Shown one piece after another: positions 5,919 to 13,176 of a DNA stretch of 18,129 bases. Source of the DNA: Thermoprotei archaeon (lineage in GTDB: Archaea; Thermoproteota; Thermoprotei; QMSL01; B3-G16); assembly GCA_003649665.1 (NCBI GenBank), contig QMSL01000006.1, positions 1-18,129 on the forward strand. Reading direction: 5' to 3'. A program made the translations under genes and the position numbers. Each line of letters begins with the position of its first letter. Position 1 is the stretch's first letter. Below the pieces are notes generated by a model. That model did not search any database. It was not told the DNA's origin and was given only the letters and a program-made list of their open reading frames with translations.

Positions 5919-7691
5919 ATGTCAAAATACGAGAAAGTCATTGAATTGGCGAAGAGAAGAGGATTTTTCTGGCAAGCTGTGGAGATATATGGTGGTGTTC
6001 GAGGATTCTTAGATTTCGGTCCCTTGGGAGTAGCGCTTAAATTGAATATTATGGAGAAATGGCGTAAGTTCTTCATAAGTCAACATCAAGACTTCATAGT
6101 GGAAATAGAAACTCCAATAATAATGCCCGAGGTAGTATTCAAAGCCTCAGGTCATCTCGAGCACTTTACAGATTACATAGTCGAGTGTACGGCTTGTGGG
6201 AGAAAGTACAGGGCAGACCATTTAATAGAGGAGAAAACAGGTATGAAGGATTTAGAGAGGTTAAGTGCTGAGGAACTAACCAAGATCATTAGGGAAAGGA
6301 ACATACGATGTCCAGAATGTAATGGTGAGTTAAGTGACGTAAGAAAGTTTAACCTCCTTTTCAGAACCATAATAGGTCCTTATAGTCATAATGTAGGTTA
6401 TGCTAGACCGGAGACTGCTCAAGGAATGTTCTTAACGTTTAAGAGGATATACGAAATAATGAGGCGTAAGCTCCCATTAGGTATCGCTCAAATAGGGAAA
6501 GTTTTAAGGAATGAGATATCGCCAAGACAGGGACCAATTAGATTAAGGGAATTCACGATAATGGAATTGGAATTATTTTTTGATCCAGAGGAGCCTAACT
6601 GTTTCCTCATCAATAAGGTTATTGACGACAAAATACGCGTACGCAGAGCTAATTCAGATAAGCCAATTGAAATAACAATAGGCGAGGCTTTAGAAGAGGG
6701 CATTATCAGTACTGAGTGGCTTGCATATTTCATGGCTGTAGGACAGAGATTTGTAAATAGTCTAGGAATACCGATGACCAAGCAGATATTTGTTGAGAAG
6801 GCACCAGAGGAGCTAGCACACTATTCAGTTCAAACATTTGATCAATGTATTGAATTATCTCGTTGGGGCCTAGTTGAAGTTGCAGGTTATGCCTATAGAA
6901 CAGACTATGATTTAACGAGACATATGAAATTTAGCGGTGTTGATCTACGTGCATTTAAGGAATACAAGAAGCCCATGATAAGAGTACGAAAAGTCATTAA
7001 GCCTCTCCTTAATGTGATGGGACCTATATTAAGGGAGAGAACTAAGGAAATTGTCGCTAAATTAAGGGCTATGGACTCGCAGTATGTGATTAAAGAGCTC
7101 GAGGAAAAGGGATATGTGGAAATTAACGGCATAAAAATAACTGCGGATATGATTAAAATAGAGGAGGAAAAGGTGAAGGAAACTGGTAAAAGATTCATAC
7201 CACATGTAGCAGAGCCATCATTCGGCTTAGAGAGGTTAGTTTATGCCACCCTTGAATACGCATATACTGAGAAGGAAGGGCGTATAGTACTTAAGCTTCC
7301 TCCAGATATAGCACCTATATCAATAGCCGTGTTCCCCCTTATTCAACATGAGGGAATGATAAGGAAGGCAAAGGAGATATATGATATGCTAGTAAGTGAA
7401 GGCTTCTCTGTAATATATGATGAATCAGGCTCGATAGGTAGACGTTATGCAAGGGCTGATGAGATAGGAGTACCTTTAGCCGTAACTGTAGATGGGCTCA
7501 CGCTTGAGAATAATACTGTGACGCTACGAGATAGGGATACATGGAATCAAGTACGTGTACATGTAGATGAGATACCAGAGATACTACGTCGCTTTCTCAG
7601 AGGAGAAATATCTTTTAAGGATTTAGAAAGAAGATATGGAGTGGTAAGAGAGCATGCAACAGAAGGTAATAGAGAAGAGACTAAGAGTTAG
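5919..7691 (+). CDS. glyS: Glycyl-tRNA synthetase (class II, alpha2 type)
   Basis: Charges tRNA-Gly with glycine in the cytoplasm. The length of 590 residues is that of the archaeal/eukaryotic homodimeric form. Visible landmarks are: the N-terminal GFFWQAVEIYGGVRGFLDFG (15-34) with the GPLG stretch; motif 1 around ETPIIMPEVVFKASGH (64-79); a zinc-binding insertion with C90/C93 and C131/C134; RPETAQGMF (163-171); motif 2 VLRNEISPRQG-IRLREF (195-212); motif 3 AEPSFGLERLVYA (431-443); and the anticodon-binding domain at about 465-565. The ATG starts the conserved N-terminus and has an SD-like agaggga upstream. The 3' end overlaps the next gene by 38 nt in another frame. Confidence 0.96.
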   Translation: MSKYEKVIELAKRRGFFWQAVEIYGGVRGFLDFGPLGVALKLNIMEKWRKFFISQHQDFIVEIETPIIMPEVVFKASGHLEHFTDYIVECTACGRKYRADHLIEEKTGMKDLERLSAEELTKIIRERNIRCPECNGELSDVRKFNLLFRTIIGPYSHNVGYARPETAQGMFLTFKRIYEIMRRKLPLGIAQIGKVLRNEISPRQGPIRLREFTIMELELFFDPEEPNCFLINKVIDDKIRVRRANSDKPIEITIGEALEEGIISTEWLAYFMAVGQRFVNSLGIPMTKQIFVEKAPEELAHYSVQTFDQCIELSRWGLVEVAGYAYRTDYDLTRHMKFSGVDLRAFKEYKKPMIRVRKVIKPLLNVMGPILRERTKEIVAKLRAMDSQYVIKELEEKGYVEINGIKITADMIKIEEEKVKETGKRFIPHVAEPSFGLERLVYATLEYAYTEKEGRIVLKLPPDIAPISIAVFPLIQHEGMIRKAKEIYDMLVSEGFSVIYDESGSIGRRYARADEIGVPLAVTVDGLTLENNTVTLRDRDTWNQVRVHVDEIPEILRRFLRGEISFKDLERRYGVVREHATEGNREETKS

Positions 7692-7932
7692 ACAGAGAGA
7701 CGATGTTGATAGAGGCTTTGCAAAGCTTAATCCGAAGACCATGGAGTTCTTAGGAATAACTGATAAGGTAGAGATAGTAGTTGCAGGGAAGAAGCGTCTT
7801 GTCTTTCAAGCAATAAGTTTGGATACTGTTCCTTTAAATGAAGTATGGGCCAATGCTGATGAATTACGTGAACACGGTATTGCTGATCGGACAATAGCAA
7901 CAGTACGACGCCCTCTGAGGAGTAAAGCATAA
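7654..7932 (+). CDS. Stand-alone VAT/Cdc48 N-terminal-like double-psi beta-barrel protein
   Basis: A 92-residue protein that is essentially one domain. KRLRVRQRDDVDRGFAKLNP-TMEFLGI (8-34) matches the L-R-V-x-E-A-x-x-x-D-V-G-R-G-I-A-R-L-D-P start of the VAT/Cdc48 N-domain, and VWANADELREHGIADRTIATVRR (65-87) matches its second half (D-G-x-L-R-x-x-A-G-V-x-I-G-D). No AAA module follows: the frame stops at 7932. It begins inside glyS (38-nt overlap), and no other start codon lies before the conserved part, so the overlap is real. By homology it may bind substrates or partners as an adaptor, but no function is demonstrated by the sequence. The following 76 bp carry only the next promoter. Confidence 0.7.
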   Translation: MQQKVIEKRLRVRQRDDVDRGFAKLNPKTMEFLGITDKVEIVVAGKKRLVFQAISLDTVPLNEVWANADELREHGIADRTIATVRRPLRSKA

Positions 7933-7978
7933 ATTACCTTGCTTTCTCTTAAGGATTAGACTTCCGTAAACCGTGAGA

Positions 7979-7998
7979 TTATAAAAAACTAAAGGAGG
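7979..7998 (+). promoter_or_regulatory. TATA box abutting the SD of the PhoU-like gene
   Basis: ttataaaaa (7979-7987) is followed almost at once by the strong SD aaaggagg (7991-7998) and the GTG start at 8009. A start 26 bp from the TATA centre would fall at about 8009, so an mRNA made from this TATA box would be leaderless and lack the SD. Either a promoter further upstream, or read-through from glyS, is needed for the SD to be used. Confidence 0.4.
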
Positions 7999-8008
7999 CT
8001 CTTGGATC

Positions 8009-8653
8009 GTGAGTTCCGTAAACAATGCGACAGGACATATATTGGATCTAATAGAGGAGCAGACAAGACTCATAGGGAATGCTTTACACTCATTACATAG
8101 TTGTATTTCATCCTTTACTAACGAGGATGTAGTGGAGAAATTAAAATCTATAACGAACTTACGGGATGAAGTAGTGAAATTACGTAGAGATCTTTACAAT
8201 TACATAGCACGTTCAGCACTTGGCTTAATCTTAAAGGAGGATTGGATAAGATTAGTTCTCAAAATAGTTCAGGTTGCGGATTATCTTGAGGGAATAGCGT
8301 ACAGGTTATTGAGACTTAAGGAGAAGAATTGGACTATAAGTGAAGAGATCATCAAACTCATAGAGGATATGATATTAAAGGTTACGTATGAGTATGAGGC
8401 CTTCCGCAAGGCACTCTTGGCGTTTAAGTACAGCAACGTCGAGCAATTAATAAATCATTGTAAATTAGTTGAGGAATATGAGAAAAAGGTCGATATAGCC
8501 TATAGAGAAACTGATTTAGCTACACTAGAGAGACTGAATGAGCCAGCTATGTACTTGGTTCGTGTCATTGCAGACTTCTTAGAGAGTATAGCTGACACCC
8601 TTGGAGATGCCTCTGATGATCTAATGCTTATTGCGCTTGGACACTTCGGATAG
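8009..8653 (+). CDS. PhoU-like / DUF47 family protein
   Basis: All-helical protein of 214 residues, the size of archaeal DUF47/PhoU-like proteins, which pair functionally with phosphate transport or act as regulators. It shows the two-fold PhoU pattern: a helix pair with IVQVADYLEGIAYRLLRL (about residues 88-105) and a second with VIADFLESIADTLGDASDDL (about 188-207). Both carry the acidic A-D-x-x-E-x-I-A-D type motif that binds metal clusters in PhoU relatives. No phosphate transporter is adjacent, so the partner is unknown. The GTG start is chosen for its perfect SD aaaggagg at 11 nt. The last 33 nt overlap the convergent membrane-protein gene. Confidence 0.75.
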   Translation: MSSVNNATGHILDLIEEQTRLIGNALHSLHSCISSFTNEDVVEKLKSITNLRDEVVKLRRDLYNYIARSALGLILKEDWIRLVLKIVQVADYLEGIAYRLLRLKEKNWTISEEIIKLIEDMILKVTYEYEAFRKALLAFKYSNVEQLINHCKLVEEYEKKVDIAYRETDLATLERLNEPAMYLVRVIADFLESIADTLGDASDDLMLIALGHFG

Positions 8654-9646
8654 GAGATCCGCAAGTCCGAAGAACGATCCCACAAGAATAATGTACAATA
8701 TCGTAAAGCCAGTCATTACTAGTCTACTAAGTAAGGCTACTGCTACGGCAACACTTTTATTTATACCGAGTATCATGAAAATAGTAATCATGGTTGTATC
8801 CATAATTCCAATCATTGCAGGTATTCCTATAGGAATAAGCAAGCTTATTCCATATAAAGGGTATGCAAAAAGTACCTTCCAGTAGCCAGGATCATAGCCT
8901 ATGGCAAGGAAGAGTAAGAAAACGATTAAGGCTCCTACCATCCAGCGAGCTATAGCTAAAAGAAAAGTAAGAATAGTTCCTATAATGTTTCTTCTAAACA
9001 TAGTAGTACACTTATTTACATCCCTGAGAAACTTTACAAGCCTTCTCGCCTTGCCACGTCTATGAAGGTAATCCGCAATTCTACCCGAGTTCAGAATGAG
9101 AAAAAGGCCTAATAGCGTTAGGAGAATGGCAATTACAGCTAACGCTAAGTATTTTATTAGACTGTTATAGCCAGCAGTACCCGTTGTGAGTATTATTCCC
9201 AAAAAACCTAGAATCACCACAAGACCAAAGCTCAAACTGTTTAACAACCTATGAATTGCTATGCTAGTGAAGACCACTGAGCCATTAATTCCAAGTCTAT
9301 ACATACCATATGCTATTCTCAACATCTCTCCTGACAACGATGCAGATGGTATTACCATATCCCCTAACAGGCTAATATATCCTCCTAGAATACACTCGCC
9401 AAGACTTACTCGTATGCGTATGTTCCTAAGCACATACCACCATACTATACCGTATAGGGAGAGGTAAAGTACATTCACGATCGTACTAGCTAGGACAAGT
9501 AAGATGTTAGTTTTCCTCAATAAACCGAAAACATTTTCAGGACTTAAGAGCTTAAGATATAATATGAGGATGCCAAAGCCAATGATAGTAAGTACAATGA
9601 GAGTCTCCTTTCGGTACTTAGTTGAAATCGCTATACGCCTTATCAC
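8621..9646 (-). CDS. UPF0104 / AglD-like integral membrane protein
   Basis: A very hydrophobic protein of 341 residues with about eight membrane segments. It belongs to the family that includes the membrane part of lysylphosphatidylglycerol synthases and archaeal AglD-like proteins, where the fold handles lipid-linked substrates. The hallmark V-I-P-S-A-S-L-S-G-E-M-L-R is at about residues 98-110. The start is a GTG at 9646 with a perfect SD aaggaggt. A GTG at 9709 opens the same frame further upstream but lies beyond the TATA block, so it should not be in the mRNA. The gene diverges from endA and overlaps the PhoU-like gene tail to tail by 33 nt. Substrate unknown; the nearby lipid genes make a lipid link plausible. 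Confidence 0.8.
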   Translation of the reverse strand: MIRRIAISTKYRKETLIVLTIIGFGILILYLKLLSPENVFGLLRKTNILLVLASTIVNVLYLSLYGIVWWYVLRNIRIRVSLGECILGGYISLLGDMVIPSASLSGEMLRIAYGMYRLGINGSVVFTSIAIHRLLNSLSFGLVVILGFLGIILTTGTAGYNSLIKYLALAVIAILLTLLGLFLILNSGRIADYLHRRGKARRLVKFLRDVNKCTTMFRRNIIGTILTFLLAIARWMVGALIVFLLFLAIGYDPGYWKVLFAYPLYGISLLIPIGIPAMIGIMDTTMITIFMILGINKSVAVAVALLSRLVMTGFTILYIILVGSFFGLADLLSEVSKRNKH

Positions 9647-9652
9647 TATTAT

Positions 9653-9660
9653 ACCTCCTT
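9653..9660 (-). promoter_or_regulatory. SD that fixes the start of the UPF0104 gene
   Basis: Read on the minus strand this is aaggaggt, 6 nt before the GTG at 9646. It outweighs the upstream in-frame GTG at 9709, which has no SD. Confidence 0.7.
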
Positions 9661-9687
9661 GCTTACTGGATATATCTAAGATCTCGT

Positions 9688-9700
9688 TTAAATTATAAAA
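9688..9700. promoter_or_regulatory. AT-rich TATA block between the UPF0104 gene and endA
   Basis: ttaaattataaaa reads as ttataaaa on plus and as ttataatttaa on minus. Its centre is about 50 bp from the minus start (9646) and about 55 bp from the endA start (9751). Predicted starts near 9670 (minus) and 9722 (plus) would give leaders of 24-29 nt that include both SDs. A weaker plus-strand element, acttaaac, lies at about 9716-9723. Confidence 0.5.
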
Positions 9701-9734
9701 GGCTCTCACTCTTTACTTAAACGACTACAATGAT

Positions 9735-9741
9735 AGGAGGT
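9735..9741 (+). promoter_or_regulatory. SD that fixes the endA start
   Basis: aggaggt lies between the in-frame ATG codons at 9730 and 9751, 9 nt ahead of the second. Only the second ATG can use it, so 9751 is preferred. Confidence 0.6.
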
Positions 9742-9750
9742 TATGGAGAT

Positions 9751-10317
9751 ATGAGTAAAACCGATAGGATAAGAGCAGTACTAGTTGGAAATCGTGTAAT
9801 AGTGTTTGATGAACAAAGAGCATACAAGCTCTATGAAGAAGGATTCTACGGAAAATATGTTGGAATAAGCAAACCTAAGATGAGCGAAGACGAAAAGAGG
9901 AGGCCTGTTGAGCTCTCCCTATTAGAGGCTCTTTATTTACTCGAGAAAGGGCGAATAGAGGTAGTTGACATTAATGGCAATCCTGTAAAATATGATAAGC
10001 TTCTCGACATCGCGAGAGCGAATTATGATATGTTTGACGAGGTATACGAGGTATATAAGGATCTACGTAGTAAGGGTTATGTAGTACGTCCTGGTTTGAA
10101 ATTCGGTACGACCTTTGCTGTATATCGCTATGGCCCAGGAATAGATCATGCACCTTTCCTTGTACATGTAATGCCTTTTGAAGCAAAACTGGATCCCATA
10201 GAGATAATAAGGGCAGGTAGGCTTTCACATAGTGTTAGAAAGCGTTTTATAATAGCTGTCGTTCACCCTAAAACAAGACGTATTCACTATTATATGTTTA
10301 AGTGGTTTAAAGCTTAA
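9751..10317 (+). CDS. endA: tRNA-splicing endonuclease EndA
   Basis: Cuts the bulge-helix-bulge at intron borders in pre-tRNA. The 188-residue protein has the N-terminal EndA domain (to about 85) and the catalytic C-terminal domain, with the family block RPGLKFGTTFAVYRYGPG followed by HAPFLVHV. The catalytic triad is best assigned to Y125, H133 and K164 (numbered from the ATG at 9751), in AVYRYG, HAPF and SVRKRF. One domain copy and a single triad point to the homotetramer-type or the catalytic subunit of a heteromer; no second subunit gene is in the window. An earlier ATG at 9730 adds seven residues but precedes the SD. The next gene begins within 30 nt, so an operon is likely. Confidence 0.93.
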   Translation: MSKTDRIRAVLVGNRVIVFDEQRAYKLYEEGFYGKYVGISKPKMSEDEKRRPVELSLLEALYLLEKGRIEVVDINGNPVKYDKLLDIARANYDMFDEVYEVYKDLRSKGYVVRPGLKFGTTFAVYRYGPGIDHAPFLVHVMPFEAKLDPIEIIRAGRLSHSVRKRFIIAVVHPKTRRIHYYMFKWFKA

Positions 10318-10344
10318 TAGTTGTCCATTATAGAATTAAGTTGT

Positions 10345-11517
10345 ATGGAAGAGGTAAAGGTCGACATACTGATAGTTGGAGCAGGACCTGCAGGATTAAG
10401 CGCAGCACTAGAGGCAAGCAGGAACGAATTAAATATTCTAGTTGTTGAGAAGAATTCTAGGTTCGGTATGAAGCCTTGTGGAGAAGCTGTATCAAAGGCT
10501 ACAATAGAGGATTTAGGCTTAGCTCCAAATAAAAGGATAGTACGAAATGAAATACATAGAGCAATAATTTACGCACCAAACCTTAAAGACTACGTAGAAG
10601 TAAGGGAATATGGCGCGGGGTATATAATAAACAAGGAGGAACTCCTTAAGGAACTTGCTTACCTATCTGGGAAAAATGGCGTACACATATGGGTTCAAAG
10701 TCCCGTTATTGATTTCAAGTGGAATGGTAAGTTTGTTGAAGAGGTGATAGTTCTAAGGAGAGGAGAGCATGTGAAGATTAAGCCTAAGGTAGTCATTGCT
10801 TGTGATGGTTTTTCATCGATGTTCTCGTGGAGATTATTTGACCATAGGGGCTTTGAACTGATACCGACGATTCAATATATTTACCGAAATGTAGAAGTTG
10901 ATGATGAACATGCTGTCAAGTTTTACGTAGGGAATAAAATAGCTCCTAAAGGATACCTCTGGTTCTTTCCTAGAGGGGGAGATGAAGTGGGAGTAGGGAT
11001 TGGGACAAGAGGTGCTCCCGCTAAGCCATACTTAGAGGAATTCATTAGAAAAAGGAAGGAGATATTCTCTAGAGCAGTCGAAGTAGGCTATGGCGCATCA
11101 GCAGTTCCAGTTGGAGGTCAGATTGAGAGGAGAGTAAAAGGCAATTTAATGATATGTGGTGATGCCGCAGGTCAGGTAATTCCATTAACTGGAGGAGGAA
11201 TACATTCATGTGGTATAGCTGGGAAGATAGCTGGGAGAATAGCTTCAGAGGCCGTCATAAACAATGAAGTTAATGAGAAGTTCTTGAGGAGATATGAGGA
11301 AGAGTACGACAAGTACTGGGGAGTACGAATTAGTCAAAGCCTTAAAGCGTTAAGGGCTATAGAGCGCCTAAATGATGAAGAACTCAACATCCTGGCTGGT
11401 CTACTAACAGGAGAAGATATAATAAACTTAGCAAATGGAATAAACATATCTAAGGTGGCAAAGAAATTAATGAAACATCCTATAATAGCTACTAAGCTCG
11501 CTTTACGTCTTCTCTAG
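10345..11517 (+). CDS. Geranylgeranyl reductase family flavoprotein
   Basis: FAD enzyme that saturates the geranylgeranyl chains of archaeal membrane lipids. From the ATG at 10345 it has 390 residues. The Rossmann signature VDILIVGAGPAGLSAA is at 6-21; KPCGEA at 43-48 carries the Cys seen in this family; YLWFFPRGGDEVGVGIG at 204-220 contains the Y-x-W-x-F-P substrate-side motif; and GDAAGQVIPLTGGGI at 272-286 is the second FAD-binding segment. A TTG at 10321 would add eight residues. Neither start has an SD, and the ATG places the Rossmann strand at the normal distance. It lies downstream of endA and tail-overlaps the DUF211 gene by 15 nt. With the GGPP synthase at 13177 it covers two steps of lipid synthesis. 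Confidence 0.93.
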   Translation: MEEVKVDILIVGAGPAGLSAALEASRNELNILVVEKNSRFGMKPCGEAVSKATIEDLGLAPNKRIVRNEIHRAIIYAPNLKDYVEVREYGAGYIINKEELLKELAYLSGKNGVHIWVQSPVIDFKWNGKFVEEVIVLRRGEHVKIKPKVVIACDGFSSMFSWRLFDHRGFELIPTIQYIYRNVEVDDEHAVKFYVGNKIAPKGYLWFFPRGGDEVGVGIGTRGAPAKPYLEEFIRKRKEIFSRAVEVGYGASAVPVGGQIERRVKGNLMICGDAAGQVIPLTGGGIHSCGIAGKIAGRIASEAVINNEVNEKFLRRYEEEYDKYWGVRISQSLKALRAIERLNDEELNILAGLLTGEDIINLANGINISKVAKKLMKHPIIATKLALRLL

Positions 11518-11802
11518 TTTAACACTATATTTTCTACTTACCTCAACTACATCTATACTATGGACTGAGGCGCTTAACTGAGTTAAAATCTTAAGTACCT
11601 CTTGGTAGTTCAGATCCATTCCCTCAATAATTATTTGAACAGTCTCAGTTTCAGCATCTATCTCCCTTGTGGTTATACTAACCTTCGTCATTCCCTTAAT
11701 CTTTATCAGAGCCCTTGCGAGCTCGACAATTGATGGTTTATGAGGCTTCAGTACGTCTAATACCAGCCTAACGAATAATTGATTATTATCCTGATCCGAC
11801 AT
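11503..11802 (-). CDS. DUF211 family protein
   Basis: About 99 residues from the ATG at 11802. The sequence follows the archaeal DUF211 pattern from end to end: RLVLDVLKPHKPSIVELA near the N-terminus, TREIDAETETVQIIIEG in the middle, and SVHSIDVVEVS near the end. This is a ferredoxin-like alpha/beta fold; relatives form oligomers, and their role is unsettled. TTG (11817) and GTG (11814) codons in frame just upstream are alternative starts. The TATA box at 11833-11840 puts the 5' end near 11810, leaving almost no leader, so the ATG at 11802 is preferred. The 3' end overlaps the geranylgeranyl reductase gene by 15 nt. Confidence 0.85.
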   Translation of the reverse strand: MSDQDNNQLFVRLVLDVLKPHKPSIVELARALIKIKGMTKVSITTREIDAETETVQIIIEGMDLNYQEVLKILTQLSASVHSIDVVEVSRKYSVKLEKT

Positions 11803-11832
11803 CCTCCCTCTCACCAAACGCCAATAATATTA

Positions 11833-11840
11833 TTTATATA
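11833..11840 (-). promoter_or_regulatory. TATA box of the DUF211 gene
   Basis: tatataaa on the minus strand, centred about 35 bp before the ATG at 11802. It predicts a leader of fewer than 10 nt. Confidence 0.5.
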
Positions 11841-11875
11841 CAGCGAATTAAAATTTTCATGAGGCGTCCGTATTT

Positions 11876-11916
11876 AACGAATTTATACCAAAGATCATTA
11901 ATGTAGTCTAGAGGTG
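11876..11916 (+). promoter_or_regulatory. Promoter and SD of the PAC2-hsp20 unit
   Basis: BRE-like aacga (11876-11880) precedes the TATA box atttata (11881-11887), predicting a start near 11910. gaggtg (11911-11916) is an SD 7 nt ahead of the TTG start at 11924, so the leader is very short. Confidence 0.45.
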
Positions 11917-11923
11917 TCACTCC

Positions 11924-12664
11924 TTGAGAATAATTGAGAGGAAAAGCCTCCCTACAGAAGAGCCTTACATACTTACTGGCCTTCCTGACATAGGCCTCGT
12001 GGGCACTATTGCATCACTCCATATAATAAGACAACTCAATATGGAGGAGATGGCATATGTGGAGTCAGATGAACTGCCTCCTGTAGTGGTACTTCACAAA
12101 GGTCACCTGAAGATGCCGATTAGGATTTATGGACATGATAGAATATACATAGTGACATCTGAAATAGCTATATCTCCTAACGTAATGCCGCTGTTAGCCA
12201 AAAATATAGTAGACTATGCGATGAGTAAGAATGCGAAGGCGATCATAATGTTAGGAGGATTAGCCGTACCAAATAGACTTGAAATAGAGAAACCTAAAGT
12301 TTACGCAGTAGCAACCCTTGACGAAATACTTGAACAAGCTAAGAACATTGGAATAGAGCCCCTTGATGAGGGTTTCGTCGTGGGAATACATGCATTGATT
12401 CTACGGGAGTGCTCATTTAGACGGGTACCTGCTCTACTTCTATTAGCACAGTGTCATGTACAATATCCAGATCCAGGTGCTGCAGCATCAATTATAGAGG
12501 CTTTAAATAAGTTCTTAAATCTTAACATAGATGTCGAACCGCTATTAAAAGAAGCTGAGAGTCTGCGCCTCAAACTTAGGGAACTCATGAGGAGAACTAC
12601 TGCAACACTAAGTAGGATTCAAAAATCCCATGAGTATGAGGCACCTCCCATGATGTATATATGA
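11924..12664 (+). CDS. PAC2 family proteasome-assembly chaperone with HbYX-like C-terminus
   Basis: Archaeal PAC2 (PbaA/PbaB-type) proteins relate to eukaryotic proteasome assembly chaperones PAC1/PAC2 and bind the 20S proteasome. The 246-residue protein shows the family landmarks TGLPDIGLVGTIA (18-30), DELPPV (49-54), ILGG-like IIMLGGLA (107-114) and YPDPGAAASIIEALN (181-195), followed by a helical region rich in Leu/Arg/Glu (205-235). The last residues are PPMMYI. M-Y-I at the extreme C-terminus fits the HbYX rule (hydrophobic-Tyr-any) used by proteasome activators to dock in alpha-ring pockets. The TTG start is supported by SD gaggtg. Its TGA stop overlaps an ATG (atga) in the leader of the hsp20 gene, implying coupled translation. 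Confidence 0.85.
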   Translation: MRIIERKSLPTEEPYILTGLPDIGLVGTIASLHIIRQLNMEEMAYVESDELPPVVVLHKGHLKMPIRIYGHDRIYIVTSEIAISPNVMPLLAKNIVDYAMSKNAKAIIMLGGLAVPNRLEIEKPKVYAVATLDEILEQAKNIGIEPLDEGFVVGIHALILRECSFRRVPALLLLAQCHVQYPDPGAAASIIEALNKFLNLNIDVEPLLKEAESLRLKLRELMRRTTATLSRIQKSHEYEAPPMMYI

Positions 12665-12681
12665 GAATTGGGGGTGGAGAT

Positions 12682-13119
12682 ATGTCGTTTGAGGAGAGGA
12701 TAGATGAAATATTTGAGCGCATACGAAGAGAGGTACGTCGCTTCCTAGAGGATATAGAGAGATATTTTGAATTAGAGCAACCTATGTGGTGTTATGAAAC
12801 TAGAAGCCTAGAACCGCTCTTCACAATAACTGAAACAGAAGAAGAACTAATAGTTACATTTGATCTTCCAATGGTAGATAAAGATAGTATAAAGATAAAT
12901 GCGACCGAAGAAAGCTTAGAGGTTGAAGCTAAATTGAGAAGGGCAGTACCTGGCCCTAGGTATCTCGGGAGTGAGGTATGCTTTGAGAAATTTAGAAAGA
13001 CAATAAGGTTACCAGTTAAAGTGGATCCACGTGGAGCCAGGGCACGGTATAAGGATGGTATACTAGAGATAAGATTCCCAAAGCTATCCCAGCGCCGTTT
13101 TCACATAAGAGTAACGTAA
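12682..13119 (+). CDS. Small heat-shock protein, Hsp20/alpha-crystallin family
   Basis: ATP-independent holdase that keeps unfolding proteins soluble. It has 145 residues from the ATG at 12682. An amphipathic Arg/Glu-rich N-terminal arm (1-40) precedes the alpha-crystallin domain (about 45-138), with LIVTFDLPMVDKDSIKINAT and the diagnostic end IRLPVKVDP-ARARYKDGILEIRFPK. The end FHIRVT carries I-x-V, a possible version of the I-x-I motif that links dimers into oligomers. The in-frame ATG at 12661 overlaps the PAC2 stop (atga) and would add seven residues. The GGGGGTG just before 12682 makes the second ATG more likely. Co-transcription with the PAC2 gene suggests a joint proteostasis role. Confidence 0.92.
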   Translation: MSFEERIDEIFERIRREVRRFLEDIERYFELEQPMWCYETRSLEPLFTITETEEELIVTFDLPMVDKDSIKINATEESLEVEAKLRRAVPGPRYLGSEVCFEKFRKTIRLPVKVDPRGARARYKDGILEIRFPKLSQRRFHIRVT

Positions 13120-13150
13120 TACCTTGCTACGATAATTCCTAAAAGTGTAC

Positions 13151-13174
13151 GTATAAGTTATAGATGTGGTGATC
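13151..13174 (+). promoter_or_regulatory. Probable promoter of the prenyl synthase gene
   Basis: gtataagtta (13151-13160) is a TATA-like element about 22 bp ahead of the TTG start at 13177, close to leaderless spacing. tggtgatc (13167-13174) resembles an SD but is only 2 nt from the TTG. The gene may also be read from the hsp20 unit 57 bp upstream. Confidence 0.35.
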
Positions 13175-13176
13175 GT

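Noticed and set aside
7933..7978. T-rich stretch after the VAT-N-like gene as a terminator
   Set aside because: The T runs are short and broken (tgctttctctt), with no hairpin. It may work as a weak archaeal terminator, but the sequence does not support a call.
9647..9709. Longer N-terminus for the UPF0104 membrane protein
   Set aside because: The GTG at 9709 precedes the TATA block and has no SD, while the GTG at 9646 has a perfect SD.
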